64,000 nucleotides of DNA from Lingula anatina. Lineage: Eukaryota > Brachiopoda > Lingulata > Lingulida > Lingulidae. Shown piece by piece: positions 36,371 through 48,337 of this stretch (positions within the stretch are counted from its first letter, which is position 1; each line of letters begins with the position of its first letter). The stretch covers positions 118,607-182,606 of the forward strand of contig NW_019775878.1 of the NCBI RefSeq assembly GCF_001039355.2, in the 5' to 3' direction. A program made the translations under genes and the position numbers. The notes beneath the pieces were generated by a model that did not search any database, was not told where the DNA came from, and was given only the letters and a program-made list of their open reading frames with translations.

Positions 36371-37011
36371 GGTTATTTAGTCCTCCTGTGGTACTCATCT
36401 AATCGCTGACTGAAAGGACAGCGAGTGATCGACAGCAAGGAAAGCAAAAGGAAAGCATAAAATCTAATACAGACAGATGGCTTCTAATAATTGAAAAGGA
36501 AAGCATAAAATCTAATAAAGACATCATAAAAATGATTTTTAAACTCCCTTCCCGAAGCCTACCACCCTGAACAAGTCGTCTTTGCTTTGCTCTTGTATAC
36601 CAAAAACAGTAAGTTTATATGTTCACGTACTGCTATGTCCACTCTGTAACAGCGTCGTGACCGATGTTTTCATCTCTGTCTGTTTTTCTTCATGAATCAG
36701 AAGTCGGGGATAGATGTCTTTGTACTTCTCCACCACTGCGCTGTATGGAATGTTGTCAGTTCTTTCGTTGCAAGTTATCTCTGGAATATATTGATAAATG
36801 ACGGGTTTTTAAAAGAAATTAATGAACTTTAAATATATCAAAAATAAGTTGTTAGGCGTGCCCAAGAGTCACTGAGAGTGGGTATGAGAGGGCTTACATA
36901 CCACAAACGGTCCTCTTCACTTACGTTTTTCCCCATAATATTTGAACTGAAGTTGACGGTTTTTATCTAACGAGTTTAAATATTTTTTCACTTCATTAAT
37001 GATCCTTCTTT

Positions 37012-37082
<71 letters not shown>

Positions 37083-37826
37083 GTGTGCAAATTGTCTGCC
37101 AAATACAGCAAGTCACTTTCAAATGATCACCAGCAGAATCACCCACCTTTTGGGGTTTGTTTCCTGGCTTCCATGCAGTTTTCTAAAAACTCTATATCAT
37201 CCGTATCTGGGCACCTGGTGATACACGAAGTGTGATTCAGATAAAGAGCTAGCCCCATGTTAGTGTCTCCCTCCGTGGTGCGGACCTGGTGAAACCACGC
37301 CTCCGGGACGTAGAGCATGTCTCCTTCGTTTATTGTGACGTTGTAGATGGCGGCCTTCGAAATATTGGGATATTTGATAAGGTCTACGGCATCGACGTCT
37401 GCGGGACACATACCTGTGGAAAGGGTAATGAAATATCAAGGCTGCACTTTACAATATCTAATGTCATGGCCACTTCAAGGCTTTACATGATGCAGTCAAT
37501 TTTTTTCAATTTTGTAACTAAATTTGAAACCCTTATGGTGTAAAGCTCCGCACCCCTCTTTTTACTTATAAAGGCTACGTGAAATTTACAGCCAAGGTTA
37601 GTCAGGGTTCTGCATGGTTACCCGTGCTAAGTAACATGTCTTTACAACAAGTCTGTGTTTTTTGTTCTCCACATCCGCCTTATTTTAAGTGAGTTACAGC
37701 ATACGTCAATAAGCTGACATTTTAGTTCGTCGCATAGTCTTTCATATACTAGTACTTGGTATGGGATATGGGCTGACTGTACGTGTGTGTGTGTGTGTGT
37801 GTGCGTGTGTGTGTGTGTGAGAGGGA

Positions 37827-37866
<40 letters not shown>

Positions 37867-39481
37867 AGAGAAAGAGAGAATTCATTTCATACCTGCATGG
37901 TACGGGAACTCTTCTGTGTGGAGGTATTTTCCATCACTGGGCGGTGTCAAAATCCATTGGCGTTTGCCCCTTATTTGGGTATAGAAAATCTCATAGGGGT
38001 CGATGTGAACTTCTGTGTTGGTCCATCCAGTGTTAAAGAAAAGAATCATGTCGAGAATCTGGCAAAAGAGATCACACGATCATCAACTATCATAATTATA
38101 ACATTGTAATTTGAGTTTATTTGAGGTGTTGGAGGAGGTTTATGTGCTTCCATAGCTTCATATAATAGGTAAAGCTACCATAACTTTTAATGATTCTCGT
38201 AATGGTAAACTCAAGCATACAATCAAAATATAAAAACTAGCAAAATTCTGTGGTAAGACTAAAAAAAAAAATAGAATAAACACCGTGAGATTCTGCTTGG
38301 GCGGAAAGACAGAGACATCACACCAGACATATTAATAACACAATGGGAGTGTATGAACGGAGCATGCTTAACATAAAGGGCTGCATTAATAATACGTATC
38401 ATTAGAAGAAGGATGATCAAGTAATTGTGGGTGTCTAAAAACATTCATTCATCTTGAGTACTCTTAAGAAATGCTAGGACAGTGCTGATTATAATTACGG
38501 TCGTCCAAACAGTTGATCGATGACATGCAATTACACGCTTGGTGGTGAGGAGAAAAGCCTTATTTCACAATTATTGTGTTACTACTTATGTATGTGTATG
38601 CTTCCAAGCTGCTTTGCAGACACACTATCGTTTATGTGGATGGTTCGGGACGTCAGGAACATGTACTATTCTCGACCCGATTGGTCGGCAAGGCGAGACC
38701 AGATGTCGAGAAATAACATACAGCCCTAAGAAAAATTTCGTCAATATTTCGTGGCGCAGCCAACAACAACACATTCATTTTTAAAGAAAGGAACCTTTAT
38801 GTTTATACCTCAACATATCTGCTCAAATGAAAATTTCATGATATGTAAAGGGGTGAAATCACCTGTTGAAAAAAAAATCAATTTTTCTGTTGCTCAGCTA
38901 GAGTGCATGAAATGTATGGTATCTCGTCGTCTGCTACGGAGAACGGCCATTCTAGCTTGCGAGTGACGCACGCGCGCAACCACTTCACAGGGCTTTTGTT
39001 TATGATTTATAAAATCACACCATTAACTCTATTACATGTGTTTTTTTTCTAATAATATGAATAACACCTTGCATAGAAAATATCAACAAAAAATTGTTTT
39101 ACAATTTTTTTACGCTACAACATACAAGTCCAATCATTGCAAAACGATTGAGTAATATAATCCAGTATTAACAAAATCCTACCATCTTAACATAGGCGTC
39201 ACAGCCAATGCAGCTAGGCATGGAGAAGTCTTGGGTCATCTCGGGGCATATGTATGCTGTCAAATAGAGTTTTTCTTTCCGATATGCACTGAAATATTAA
39301 ATAAATGCAATAGATATTTTCGTGCTTTTTATCACAGAAATGAACAGGTGGCCATTTTTGGACGATGGCCGCTCCACTGAGAGGCTTAATGTTTCTTAAT
39401 GTGCATGTGCAATATATGTTCTATTGAGTACAAACATTGGCCACGGCATGGGACTAAAATATGTTAAAAATTATGTAAACC

Positions 39482-39537
<56 letters not shown>

Positions 39538-42500
39538 TGATGATGGTGATGATTTGTCAGATATCTTAATGCTTACAAATATAAAGTGAATACAGAATTA
39601 TACTTTTTTCCTTTTTAAATATATGCTTTGCTGTCTGTTAAAACTTTCATCTTCACCAGCACACAACCCTTACTCAAGAAAGTCCGCCAAGGACATCAAC
39701 ATTTCTGCTGGATGGTGTTCATCTACAACCTTTTTTCTAATGGTATACAGGCAATGACCAAACTTCTCCTTTAAGTACTCTTCATTCTTCCACTTCTCCA
39801 TGGCCGGCCAGTGTTTTAGTCCGCCTCGCACGATCACGGGAACAGACGGATATACATAGTCTTTATAAAACGTTTCTGGGTCCGGAAAGTGGTCGAGCTC
39901 AACGATCTCCGTCTCCTTTTCTACGTGGAGCCCAAACCGCTGCATGTGCCCCCTCGGCAAGGGTGTTTCACCGCTGGGAGTTGTATCGGTGTTAAGATGA
40001 ACCTCTGTAGAAGTATACGGCGGATCCAAGCTCGGATTACGGGTGAACGGCAGGTAGATCCAAGCTACGGCGCACAGTACGGGGAAAACACCTATGCAAA
40101 GCTTCGTTTTGGTCTCCATTTTGTATAAACAGCCTTAGTATGTACATACAATATATAAAAGTCCATATGGTCGCCTGTCCAACACTAAGTTCCCTTGGTA
40201 AAGTAGGCCAAACAGCGCGATCGCTCGTTCCACGCAGTGACCGTATATCACTTATAACGTGCTTTCCTATTCAGCACTGCTTCTCATGGTTTTTGGAGGT
40301 GTGCTGTTTACTGGCCACGGGTCGCTGCATCTGAAAGAAAATGATAAGTAGGCCTCTGTTCATGCAAATGTAGAATAGCAAAATCACATAAAAGGACCAC
40401 TTGAAGGGTGCACCACAAATTTCGTGTTTTATCAAAAAAAGGTAAAATAAAATTAAATACGCTTGATTTGTACGGTAGAGATACATATATTAAAATTGGT
40501 TATCCTGTCTGTTTAAGTCTACAGAAAATCTGATTAGTAAAGGATACGTTTCAAAACAACCCAACTCAATATGCAGAGATGAAGTGTCAGATGTGCTAAG
40601 CGGCCCGTGACGCAATACTTGGTGAAAGTGAGTGGGGCAGCAGCTGAAGCGCTATAATGAAATTTGGAAAGGTGTGCTAAAAGAAGTGGTAGAATTTTAG
40701 AGACAGAACCCACCTAGACATCTGAAATAAGATGTTTTCATGTAAAGTTCAAAAGAAGATACACATGGCTGTTATTTGAATTGTATGTATATCACTTTAA
40801 AACGGGGTTGGTGTGAGTTTGACTAACAAGTGAGGACTGGACGGCTTCCGTCGCGATTCTTGACTCCCTTTTGTGCAAAATCATAATTTCACCGGTATCA
40901 AGGATTGGAAAAATGTTATAAAGTTTTCCACCATTCTCATCTGTTTATAAAAAAGCTAGCAATACCCATCCCGACGTAAGCATGAAAACACAATATACTC
41001 CATCCCTTTACCAATTCAACTATTAATCGAAAATAAAAAAAGTTGATGGAAAGAAAAATCTAATATAATTTTATTATATATATATACAAAAATTATATAT
41101 TGTTCTCCCTGTCTCTTTCTCTCTACCTCATTATTTGTTTTGAATGACAATGTTCGTGTGTAAAATACATGTTCACGTTTGTACTCCATGAGTTCTACAG
41201 ACCCACATTTCTAAGAAAATTCGAAAATGTCTGATATTTATGTCTCTCTCATCCAGATTGGCCTGAACCCTATCAGTACAACGGGTGCCTTGGACATCCT
41301 GGAGGCCGTCGCAAAGGACAAATGTAACATAACGCTGCTGGACATGAAGGTGTGTTATGACGTCACACAGGATCGAATGACGTATATGACGTCATTGTGT
41401 GTACCATTGATTTAATATTCTTAGGTATTTTGATTAACTACATTACTTGATCGATTTTGTGAAATGTTATGATAAATAAAACACACTTTATTTCATCTGG
41501 CTATAAATTTCACGATCCTATTCTATCTTAACATTTTTGAGTAATTATTTACCTCATTTTAATTAACATGATACAATTTTTGTGCAGGGTGTCCCAGTCA
41601 TCGGAGAGTTTGACTTCATGTCCTCTACTCTGAAGCAAAGCCGACCTGGATTCAGGTGTATTCATGGCGCCATTGTCCTCTTCCCTGACCCTCTCGGGGA
41701 GAGACTGGGTATGTTGCACCAGATGTTTGTTTTTGGTTACTTTTTAAAGGTCTGTTGTTGGTTGAATAAAGGATAGCATTTGCATATCGAAGAATTATAA
41801 AAAAAATTGCCTGCTCAATCATGCAGACACAACAAAGACGTGATTGTAAGCCATACCACAATAATGAATTCAAAGGTCAGCATTATTGAAGACACAAGGC
41901 AAAAGAATATTTAGCCGAACATTTAGATGGCGCGTTTAGTACCAACATCGTTCCATCAACCTCCTGCAAGCAGTACTGCTTTCAAATTCTTTTCAACAAT
42001 ATTAATGGAGAAAATTGTCTTATTCAGCTAAACCAGTGGACCCCATGCGGAAGGTCATTGAGATGATGACCAAACACAAGCTGCGGCCTCTGGAGATGTT
42101 CAAGAATTTCGACAAAGAGGGACTGTTTATGATGGGTCACGGAGGCTTCAAGAATAAACTGAAAGATGAAATGAAGGTAACGAGTCGAATCTTAGAACTG
42201 ACGTGAGGACCTCAGGGACGCTTTTTTCCTGGACACTGTCCACGCCTCAGTATATTTATTATTTCGTCACTTACACTGTACATTTATGTCTTTCAGTCTT
42301 AAAGCAGAAAATAAAATTTAGAATAAATTATGACGCCATTTGCGTCTTTCTTAGAATTATAGAATTAAAATTTCAGTGTTTATAATTGTACCACCCCTCT
42401 TTAAGTTTTAAATAAATCATAAAATATGATATTTAATATAAAAAAGATTTACAAAAAGTTTCTGGTGATCACAATATAATATAATATAATATAATATAAT

Positions 42501-42795
42501 ATAATATAATATAATATAATATAATATAATATAATATAATATAATATAATATAATATAATATAATATAATATAATATACATCATGTGCAATATTATCTTG
42601 TAATTTTTAGAAAAACGAGATGTTCCTGACACGTGGAGAACTCCAGGAAGTGATTAACCTGATGGAGAACAAGGCAGGGTCAGAGTTCGGAGAGGAGGGC
42701 AATCTGAACTTTGTGTAAGTATGGTGATTGAATCGCCTCTGCGGGCAAAATATATGTAGTCTTCTGTTTTCTTGTGCTGAGCTTCGTGGCCCTGC

Positions 42796-42836
<41 letters not shown>

Positions 42837-43551
42837 CGTGTCATGCATGCATGTTTGTTTGTGCATGTAGCCCTTTCTTTTAAACGTGCTGAAATGATGA
42901 TTCCTGTCAAGTCATCTTTTGGGAGTTTTTTATATATATATCAGTGGTAAGATGTAATGATAATACCACAGAGTGGCAAACTATTAGACTATCCTTGATG
43001 TTTAAGCTTGGAAAGGGCGGATAGATTTCAATTTCAGTCGTCGTGTCATCGCCAAAATGTTAATATATAAAATACCAAGAAGTTACAACAGTTGTAACCC
43101 CTTGGAAATACGTAAGTGTACAGTACATATACGTGACGTCATGAATCCCTTATCTTTATTGAGCTTGAATTCAGGGGAATTGTTTACAAACGTCTCTTTT
43201 AATTTTTTCAGCAAACTGTCACAGGGTGTAAAAGAACAAAAAAGACAAGAACGCATGGAAAAATCAAAAGCTGCTGCAAAGAAAAAGAAACTGAGAGACT
43301 ACCATGACAAAATCCTGGGCGCAGAGGAACCGGACCTGCCCCCAGAATCCCCGCCCCCTCCAGAGCTTCGTCCAATGAGCGCGGGTCTCCCAGACCGAGG
43401 TTATTCACCCAAGACAACCCGCAGTGGAAGTAAGCCTATCATAGGCTCGAGTACTCCTCGCATGTTCTCTCTACCACGGCCACCTGTGAAGATTCTGTCC
43501 ATGTCAGACCCACTCGGAGTCAAAAAGGGAAAGAAGAAAAAGAAAAAGTGA
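28832..43551 (+). CDS. LRRC74-like leucine-rich repeat protein with lysine-rich tail
   Basis: Coding exons are 28832-28961, 29193-29368, 31267-31374, 32660-32818, 33687-33768, 34088-34173, 34589-34783, 41257-41349, 41588-41708, 42028-42176, 42611-42714 and 43212-43551, giving 580 residues with all phases consistent. The N-terminus is acidic (FGDDEQYDTDLDTEH). It is followed by ribonuclease-inhibitor-type leucine-rich repeats (TLTHLDLSYNDLTENDA; ISHLNLSHNDFEEGGA; IETLNLSWNHIRRKGA; LTHVDLSWNGFGYEGA; MKELDITNNRINWAGA). An EF-hand-like region follows (LEMFKNFDKEGLF, LTRGELQEVINLM) without full calcium-ligand loops, then a proline-rich and lysine-rich tail ending KKGKKKKKK. This order matches LRRC74A/B, which are protein-interaction proteins of unsettled function. 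The donor at 31375 is gtcagt. The 6.5 kb intron 34784-41256 contains a whole gene on the other strand. Confidence 0.9.
30381..30640. mobile_element. Possible degraded inverted-repeat element in an LRRC74-like intron
   Basis: The left end tataccaggggcggatccag and the right end, which is the reverse complement of tatacggtggcgtatttag, are imperfect inverted repeats. The block also has long G runs and matching C runs. The start ggggcggatccag is typical of short DNA elements seen in many invertebrates. Heavy divergence of the right end makes this tentative. Confidence 0.4.
32896..33145. repeat. Short inverted-repeat element between mirrored (CT)n(CA)n and (CA)n(CT)n tracts
   Basis: A core of about 116 bases (32959-33074) begins caggcccgtagcca and ends tggctacgggcctg, perfect inverted ends. 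On the left it is preceded by (CT)n then (CA)n and on the right it is followed by (CA)n then (CT)n. An insertion into a CA/CT microsatellite, or microsatellites carried on both element ends, would explain the symmetry. It lies in the intron after 32818. Confidence 0.65.
34998..40119 (-). CDS. Membrane-anchored JmjC (cupin 2-oxoglutarate oxygenase) domain fused to an aldo-keto reductase domain
   Basis: Exons in transcript order are 39674-40119, 39183-39288, 37893-38058, 37147-37413, 36631-36780, 35959-36043 and 34998-35694, giving 638 residues in frame throughout. Residues about 6-24 (LCIGVFPVLCAVAWIYL) are a signal anchor. Residues about 75-330 are JmjC/cupin-like: PVIVRGGLKHWPA, iron ligands H202 and D204 (TEVHIDPYE) and H281 (VPEAWFHQV), and GKRQWIL at the usual 2-oxoglutarate site. 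After a short cysteine-containing linker, residues 379-638 form an AKR-type domain (MPVQGLSLTRLG, LKTDYVDLVLF, IRSLGLSGF, IIRWALNKNITVI). Of the AKR tetrad only the lysine (K441) remains: Asp is L410, Tyr is D415 and His is R473. So the oxygenase half looks active and the AKR half looks non-catalytic. The gene lies inside an intron of the LRRC74-like gene. Two adjacent genes is the alternative, but no stop, start or promoter separates the halves. Confidence 0.85.
36318..36366. repeat. (TA)n microsatellite of about 48 bases
   Basis: This is an uninterrupted TA run in the intron between the last linker exon (36631) and the first AKR exon (36043) of the JmjC-AKR gene. It could be a site of length variation. 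Confidence 0.9.
37014..37080. repeat. Poly(A) joined to (GA)n
   Basis: About 30 A residues are followed by about 38 bases of GA repeat in an intron of the JmjC-AKR gene. A similar A-run next to (GA)n occurs at 48231-48333 inside the sulfotransferase intron. Open frames across it are artefacts. Confidence 0.9.
37783..37875. repeat. (GT)n followed by (GA)n microsatellite
   Basis: A compound GT then GA run lies next to the donor side of the exon at 37893-38058 of the JmjC-AKR gene, only about 20 bases from the splice site. Confidence 0.85.
39484..39536. repeat. (AAT)n microsatellite
   Basis: About seventeen AAT units in the first intron of the JmjC-AKR gene, followed by GATGAT repeats. Confidence 0.9.
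42471..42578. repeat. (TATAA)n pentanucleotide array
   Basis: About 21 perfect five-base units lie in the last-but-two LRRC74-like intron, ending some 30 bases before the acceptor at 42610. The array is a strong candidate for polymorphism. Confidence 0.92.
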
Positions 43552-44206
43552 CGAAACGTAACGAAACGTCTTGTAGATATATTTTGTACACTGACTACTG
43601 CTGTGAAAACATTGAAATATTGCATGTATCATTATACACTGTAGCAGTGTACTTGCATGCACCTTGGTACTCGGAATTTGAAGAAAGTGTTGGATCTTGA
43701 GATTAGATGGCTAAGGAACAAGAGAGAAATTGTGTGAAGTCACATTTGTAAAGAGAAGCAAAGAGAATATGATTTTCATCGACGAAGACCAGAGACTCAT
43801 TGTTTGGGTCTTTTTACGCTCGTATTGTGATATAAATGTTATTTTCGTCTAAATGTGTTTTGTATTTCTGCGAAATGATTATTGGCATGTCAAAAATAAA
43901 TAAATAATTATTTAAAGAGGTTTCGGATTAGAAATGAAAAAGAGACCAAGCAATGAATTCCAGAAAAAAATGTTCATGTTCATTTTCAGACCAAGACCAT
44001 TTTCAGACCAGAAAATTATTAGCGAAGAAAAATCTTCCAAGCTAAAACGCTTTGGAATATTTGATAATTTATTTTATCTGACGGGTGACATAAATTTTGT
44101 CTTAAAATAAAGACACAACTCTATAAAAAAAATATATATATATAAATTAATACATAACATCTGTACATGTATAGAAGAAGCAGCGAGCTTATTCTGGCAA
44201 TTCAAA
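43552..44206. other. Convergent 3' spacer between the LRRC74-like and glycosyltransferase genes
   Basis: This is 3' untranslated and intergenic sequence. Plus-strand aataaa signals near 43895-43904 are suitable for the LRRC74-like transcript. A minus-strand signal (tttatt on this strand, about 44068) is suitable for the glycosyltransferase. No coding potential is seen. Confidence 0.6.
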
Positions 44207-45567
44207 TTAAGGCTTACATCTGTACTCGTAATACGCCTTGGACCTAATAGACCTACATGCAAACGAGTTACTTATATTCCATTTGTGTAAAAACATGTCT
44301 TTGTACACATCCTTTATAACTTTTTGGGCTTTCTTTCTCAAGTCTAAATTCGGCGGGAAATGCTCAATAATGACATCAGTGCACACAGCAACCGGGTAAT
44401 TATTTTTCCTTAGCGTCAACATGAAATCCCTGTGTTCACCAACGCGTAACTTAACGTCCCATCCACCAACATCCAAAATGGCGTCCGTTCTCGCGAGGAA
44501 AAAGTTCGAGATTGCGTCAACCACGTAGCACTCCGGATAGCATCTCACGCGATCATACGCCATGAGTTGATACTCGTTTATGTATGTCCTGAGTACGTTA
44601 AACTGGTCGGCATGCACGCGAAATATCCCATTGATAGCCAACTTTATTCTGTTTTCTCTAATGAAGCCCCCAACAACTACTAAATTAGTGTGATCTAGAA
44701 GCTCCTTCAGTTTTCGAATGTTTGTTTCCTTGTCGAATATCATGTCATCGTCCAAGAGTAAGAAGTACTTGGTTCGAACAATAAACAGGCCGACATTTCT
44801 ACCGTGTGATATTCCAGCGTCTTTTTGAACTTGTATGTAATATACCTTGCCACGTGTCGTCGACGTGTAATGGCGCCATTCGTCGTACTCTTTCCGAAAA
44901 CTTTCATTCCTTCTCAGAAGCTCTGGATTTGCCTCATCGACTACAATAATTTTGAGATTTTCATAAAATTGAAAGATGCTTTCCACCAGACGCTTAGTTA
45001 CTCCGAGTCTATTGGCGGTTTTTATTATCACAGTGACTGCGTCCTCCAAAGATATCCTCTCTTCAAATTCTGCCTGCACTGCAGTTTTAACGGGCACCCT
45101 GCCCTTGTTTAATAAGCAAGCTCCAAATTCTGGACAATACGGTGTCATTGTCCAGTTATAGCCAACAATCTTAAAGTAGCCCTCGTTCTCTGCCCTTCTC
45201 ACCATTTTCCGACACGTTTCTTTTGCTAGTGAAATGAAAGAGAAACCATAATTATAATTCTGTCACGAACAGACTCTGTTCGTAACAGAAACGACAATAT
45301 AAAGAAATTTTTTGATGCAACACTTTTTTAAGTCAGCTGCAACACTAATCAGTTGGGTTTAATATATTATTTTAATAACGCTGCTTGTTTATGATTTTTA
45401 CGATCATCAATAGCACTAGCAATACAGGCGTGTCTCAAACCGTAGGCCTACCTGGTTTATGTATTCTGCTTTTAGATCTATATATCAACTGTCCCCCATA
45501 TTTCAGACTGACGAGAAATACCACGATGACCAGCAATGTCCATGTTAGTGATTTAATACATGCCAAT
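44207..45567 (-). CDS. Glycosyltransferase family 2/12-like (beta-1,4-GalNAc-transferase-like), 5' end incomplete
   Basis: Two coding exons are clear: 45452-45567 and 44207-45225, joined phase 1. The first encodes a hydrophobic anchor (TWTLLVIVVFLVSL) typical of type II Golgi enzymes. It enters in phase 2 and has no in-frame ATG, so at least one upstream exon with the start codon is missing from my model. The second encodes 339 residues: VTVIIKTANR at the nucleotide-binding start, KIIVVDEAN, ISHGRNVGL, the metal-binding DxD motif in FLLLDDDMIF, VVGGFIRENR, NFFLARTDAILDVGGWD and VGEHRDFMLTLRK. The VGEH-D-F and GGWD blocks resemble the B4GALNT family (UDP-GalNAc transferases), but the acceptor sugar cannot be read from sequence. 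It should act in the Golgi lumen. The next gene on the same strand is a carbohydrate sulfotransferase. Confidence 0.85.
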
Positions 45568-46359
45568 CTGGAAAATAGTGCAAAAATGTAGAAGAAATAA
45601 ACTGACAAAAAATAAAATAAAATAAAAAAATAATTATAAAATAATAATTTCATCAAAACAGCACTACACAGTAGCGTAAAAATGTTGATATATGTCTTTT
45701 TTTTAATGTCAGAGCTTGTTTCCATTCTTTCCAAAGAATATAATGGGGCTGATATCGAGAATATTAAGATAAAGTGAAAATTGAAACAAGTGCATGTTTT
45801 AAGGGAAAACACTTGAATAAGAATATTGCAATATATTTACACGAGAAATATTGAAAGATGAATTGAGTCAGCAGCTAGGACGGCATGCCACATGCACCAG
45901 TGAAACAGATGATATAAAACGCTTGATAAAAGTTTCAGAAGTCAGGCAAATCCAAATAGAGAAATGTCCATTAACGGTTCCTAAGAGACCACACAGTAGG
46001 GCCTGAAGGCTCCACCGCAGGGCATTGCAATTCCCATTAAGCTATACAGTCCCCCCCCCCCCCATTTTCAGGTCAAAATCACTCTTAACCTCAAATAAAA
46101 CATCCATGCAGACTACATTTAAATTCTTTGCTGTCATTAACGCAAAGCGTCACTGTGAATCTTATTTCAGCATGTCAATGTCTGTATACGAGTAAAGTAC
46201 ATGACACTGCTAACACGGTGAGACTATATACACTGTACATCCAGTGGCAAATTGAGCTTTTAAGCGGTTATAGTCTAGATGACGTCATGGAACGACCAAA
46301 CTGAACTACATGTAGACTGTAATATACTACTGTGCAGATGATGGTTGGACCACATGCAA

Positions 46360-46409
<50 letters not shown>

Positions 46410-47292
46410 AAGTGTCTTTGTCTTTGTAAGTGCTGCATATACATGTATGACTGCAAAGACATACTTTTGTAACATAATCCTGTTGCATTGTATGATATGT
46501 CTCCAGGCTGAGAATCTGCGGTGCTACAAAGACGGCGGTCCGACTTTCTTTTCTGCGAAGCAAGTTAATTTGATTTTACTTTATCTAAAAATCGAATATT
46601 CAAGATAAAATGATCTGGATGAAAAATTAAACCCTGCTACTACTCAATGTACCTTGTTAAGGGGCCTTCTCCGTACCTTACCAAACACAAAAAAAATCAA
46701 ACCGATTAAAAGACACGGTGAATATTGTCCACATCTTCGAAACGAGAGAAAGAAAGAAAAAAAAAGAAAAACAGAAAATGCAAGAGAACCACGCACTCTG
46801 TGCTACAACATACCTGCACCGCTTCATTTTGCAAGAAGGAGACATCTTAAGAGGCAGAGTAGTTTGGAATACTTATAGTCTAGGTATCCTAGGATACCGT
46901 GCAATGTCTGTAATGGCCTTAACTACCAATAATCATACTATTTATTTCGAATAACGACGGGGTGTCGTTTCCCCAAGTAATTTCTTGCTTAACTGATGAT
47001 AAATTAGTCACTGCTTGGAAATGTGTCCGCCATTACTTCGCTCATTATCGGCAACACGTTTTAATGCATGTTTTTAAAATAATTGTATTTGGATAACCAG
47101 TTTGTGTTCTTTTTGACAAACTTAATGCATTTAGTATTCAGGAACTTGGATTTATTTATTTATTTATTCATTTATTCATTTATTTATTTATTTATTTATT
47201 TATTGTGGGGGGGGGGGATAGCTAAAAAGGAATAAAGAAGAAAAAAGGAAAAAACACGATCAGACACTCATATATTATCAGGTCAGGTGTAT
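45568..47292. other. Spacer between glycosyltransferase and sulfotransferase genes
   Basis: This should contain the missing 5' exon(s) of the glycosyltransferase, but I could not identify a start codon with a phase-2 donor. An (AAT)n run lies at 46361-46407, a C run at 46051-46062, and an (ATTT)n run with a G run at 47151-47218. The open frames at 46345-46608 and 46654-46954 have low-complexity, lysine-rich content and no support. The tttatt strings near 47152 could serve as the minus-strand poly(A) signal for the sulfotransferase. Confidence 0.5.
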
Positions 47293-48226
47293 TTAATCGG
47301 GATAAAAATCGTAGCCAAATAATTTCAAGTCAAGATCATATATGTCCTTTAACCGGTCCTTTTGCTCTGCAGTCAAAAGTTTAAAATATTCTCTCACATG
47401 GCCCTTCGTCTTTCTTTTTAACTTATCAGGGTAGCGAATCGTTCTGCTAAGGTTCAGCATCTTCGTAATGGCTTCGATGTCGTCGTCCAAGGTTTCTACC
47501 TTCCCAATCAGGTCATAGGTCAACGCACAAGGGGCACACTGGCTCGAGATGGGAAGCCAGTGGTTGGCCTTGAAAAATATTGGCTTCCAGTCCCCGAGCT
47601 TTGTGTGGTAGTCGTAGTCAATAATAAACTGTACGTAAGACTTGAATGGAATCAGGGCAGTGAAATTCAAGGGTTTTGGTCTTCGTAGAGGAGGTAGTTT
47701 ATATAACTTTCTTATAGAACTGTATACTTGCCAGCTTGCCCCGGTCACATCGTCGTTCTCAAATATGTGCAACTCAAATGACATTCTGTAATAGGACACC
47801 AGACGTTCGAACGGGTGCCTCACTATGAGAAGCTTCTTGTACGAAGAAACGATACGAGATGCGTTTCTGGGGTCCGTCTTTCGCGTGAGGTATTTGTAAG
47901 TGTCCAGCCCCTCTTGCCAAGCTTCCTTGGGGTCCTGCTCAGCGAGGTTGAGCACCTCGCTGTTGGAGTCTCGAGCCTGCATGAATATCCTTTTTATATT
48001 GGTTGATCCTGCCTTGAAGACCTGGCAGAAGAGAACGCGGAACTGATTCTCGATGAGAAACTGAATCGGAAGTGTAATGTTCTTGAGAGCTTGGAAGAAA
48101 TCTGGGCGACCATCTTTGCCATAGAGTTGATCACAGACCTCTTTTACTCTCTCAGTTCTTTTCTTGTAGACGTTCGGTTGGCGTAAGCGCAATAACCAAG
48201 GACCTGCACGAACCATAAGAAGTATG

Positions 48227-48275
<49 letters not shown>

Positions 48276-48290
48276 CGTGTATGCGTGTGT

Positions 48291-48337
<47 letters not shown>

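Noticed and set aside
42417-42632. Tyrosine/isoleucine-rich frame
   Set aside because: It is produced entirely by the (TATAA)n array.
46345-46954. Open frames starting in an (AAT)n run and a lysine-rich frame
   Set aside because: Low complexity explains them. I considered the block at 46501-46563 as a 5' exon of the glycosyltransferase, but strand and phase do not fit.
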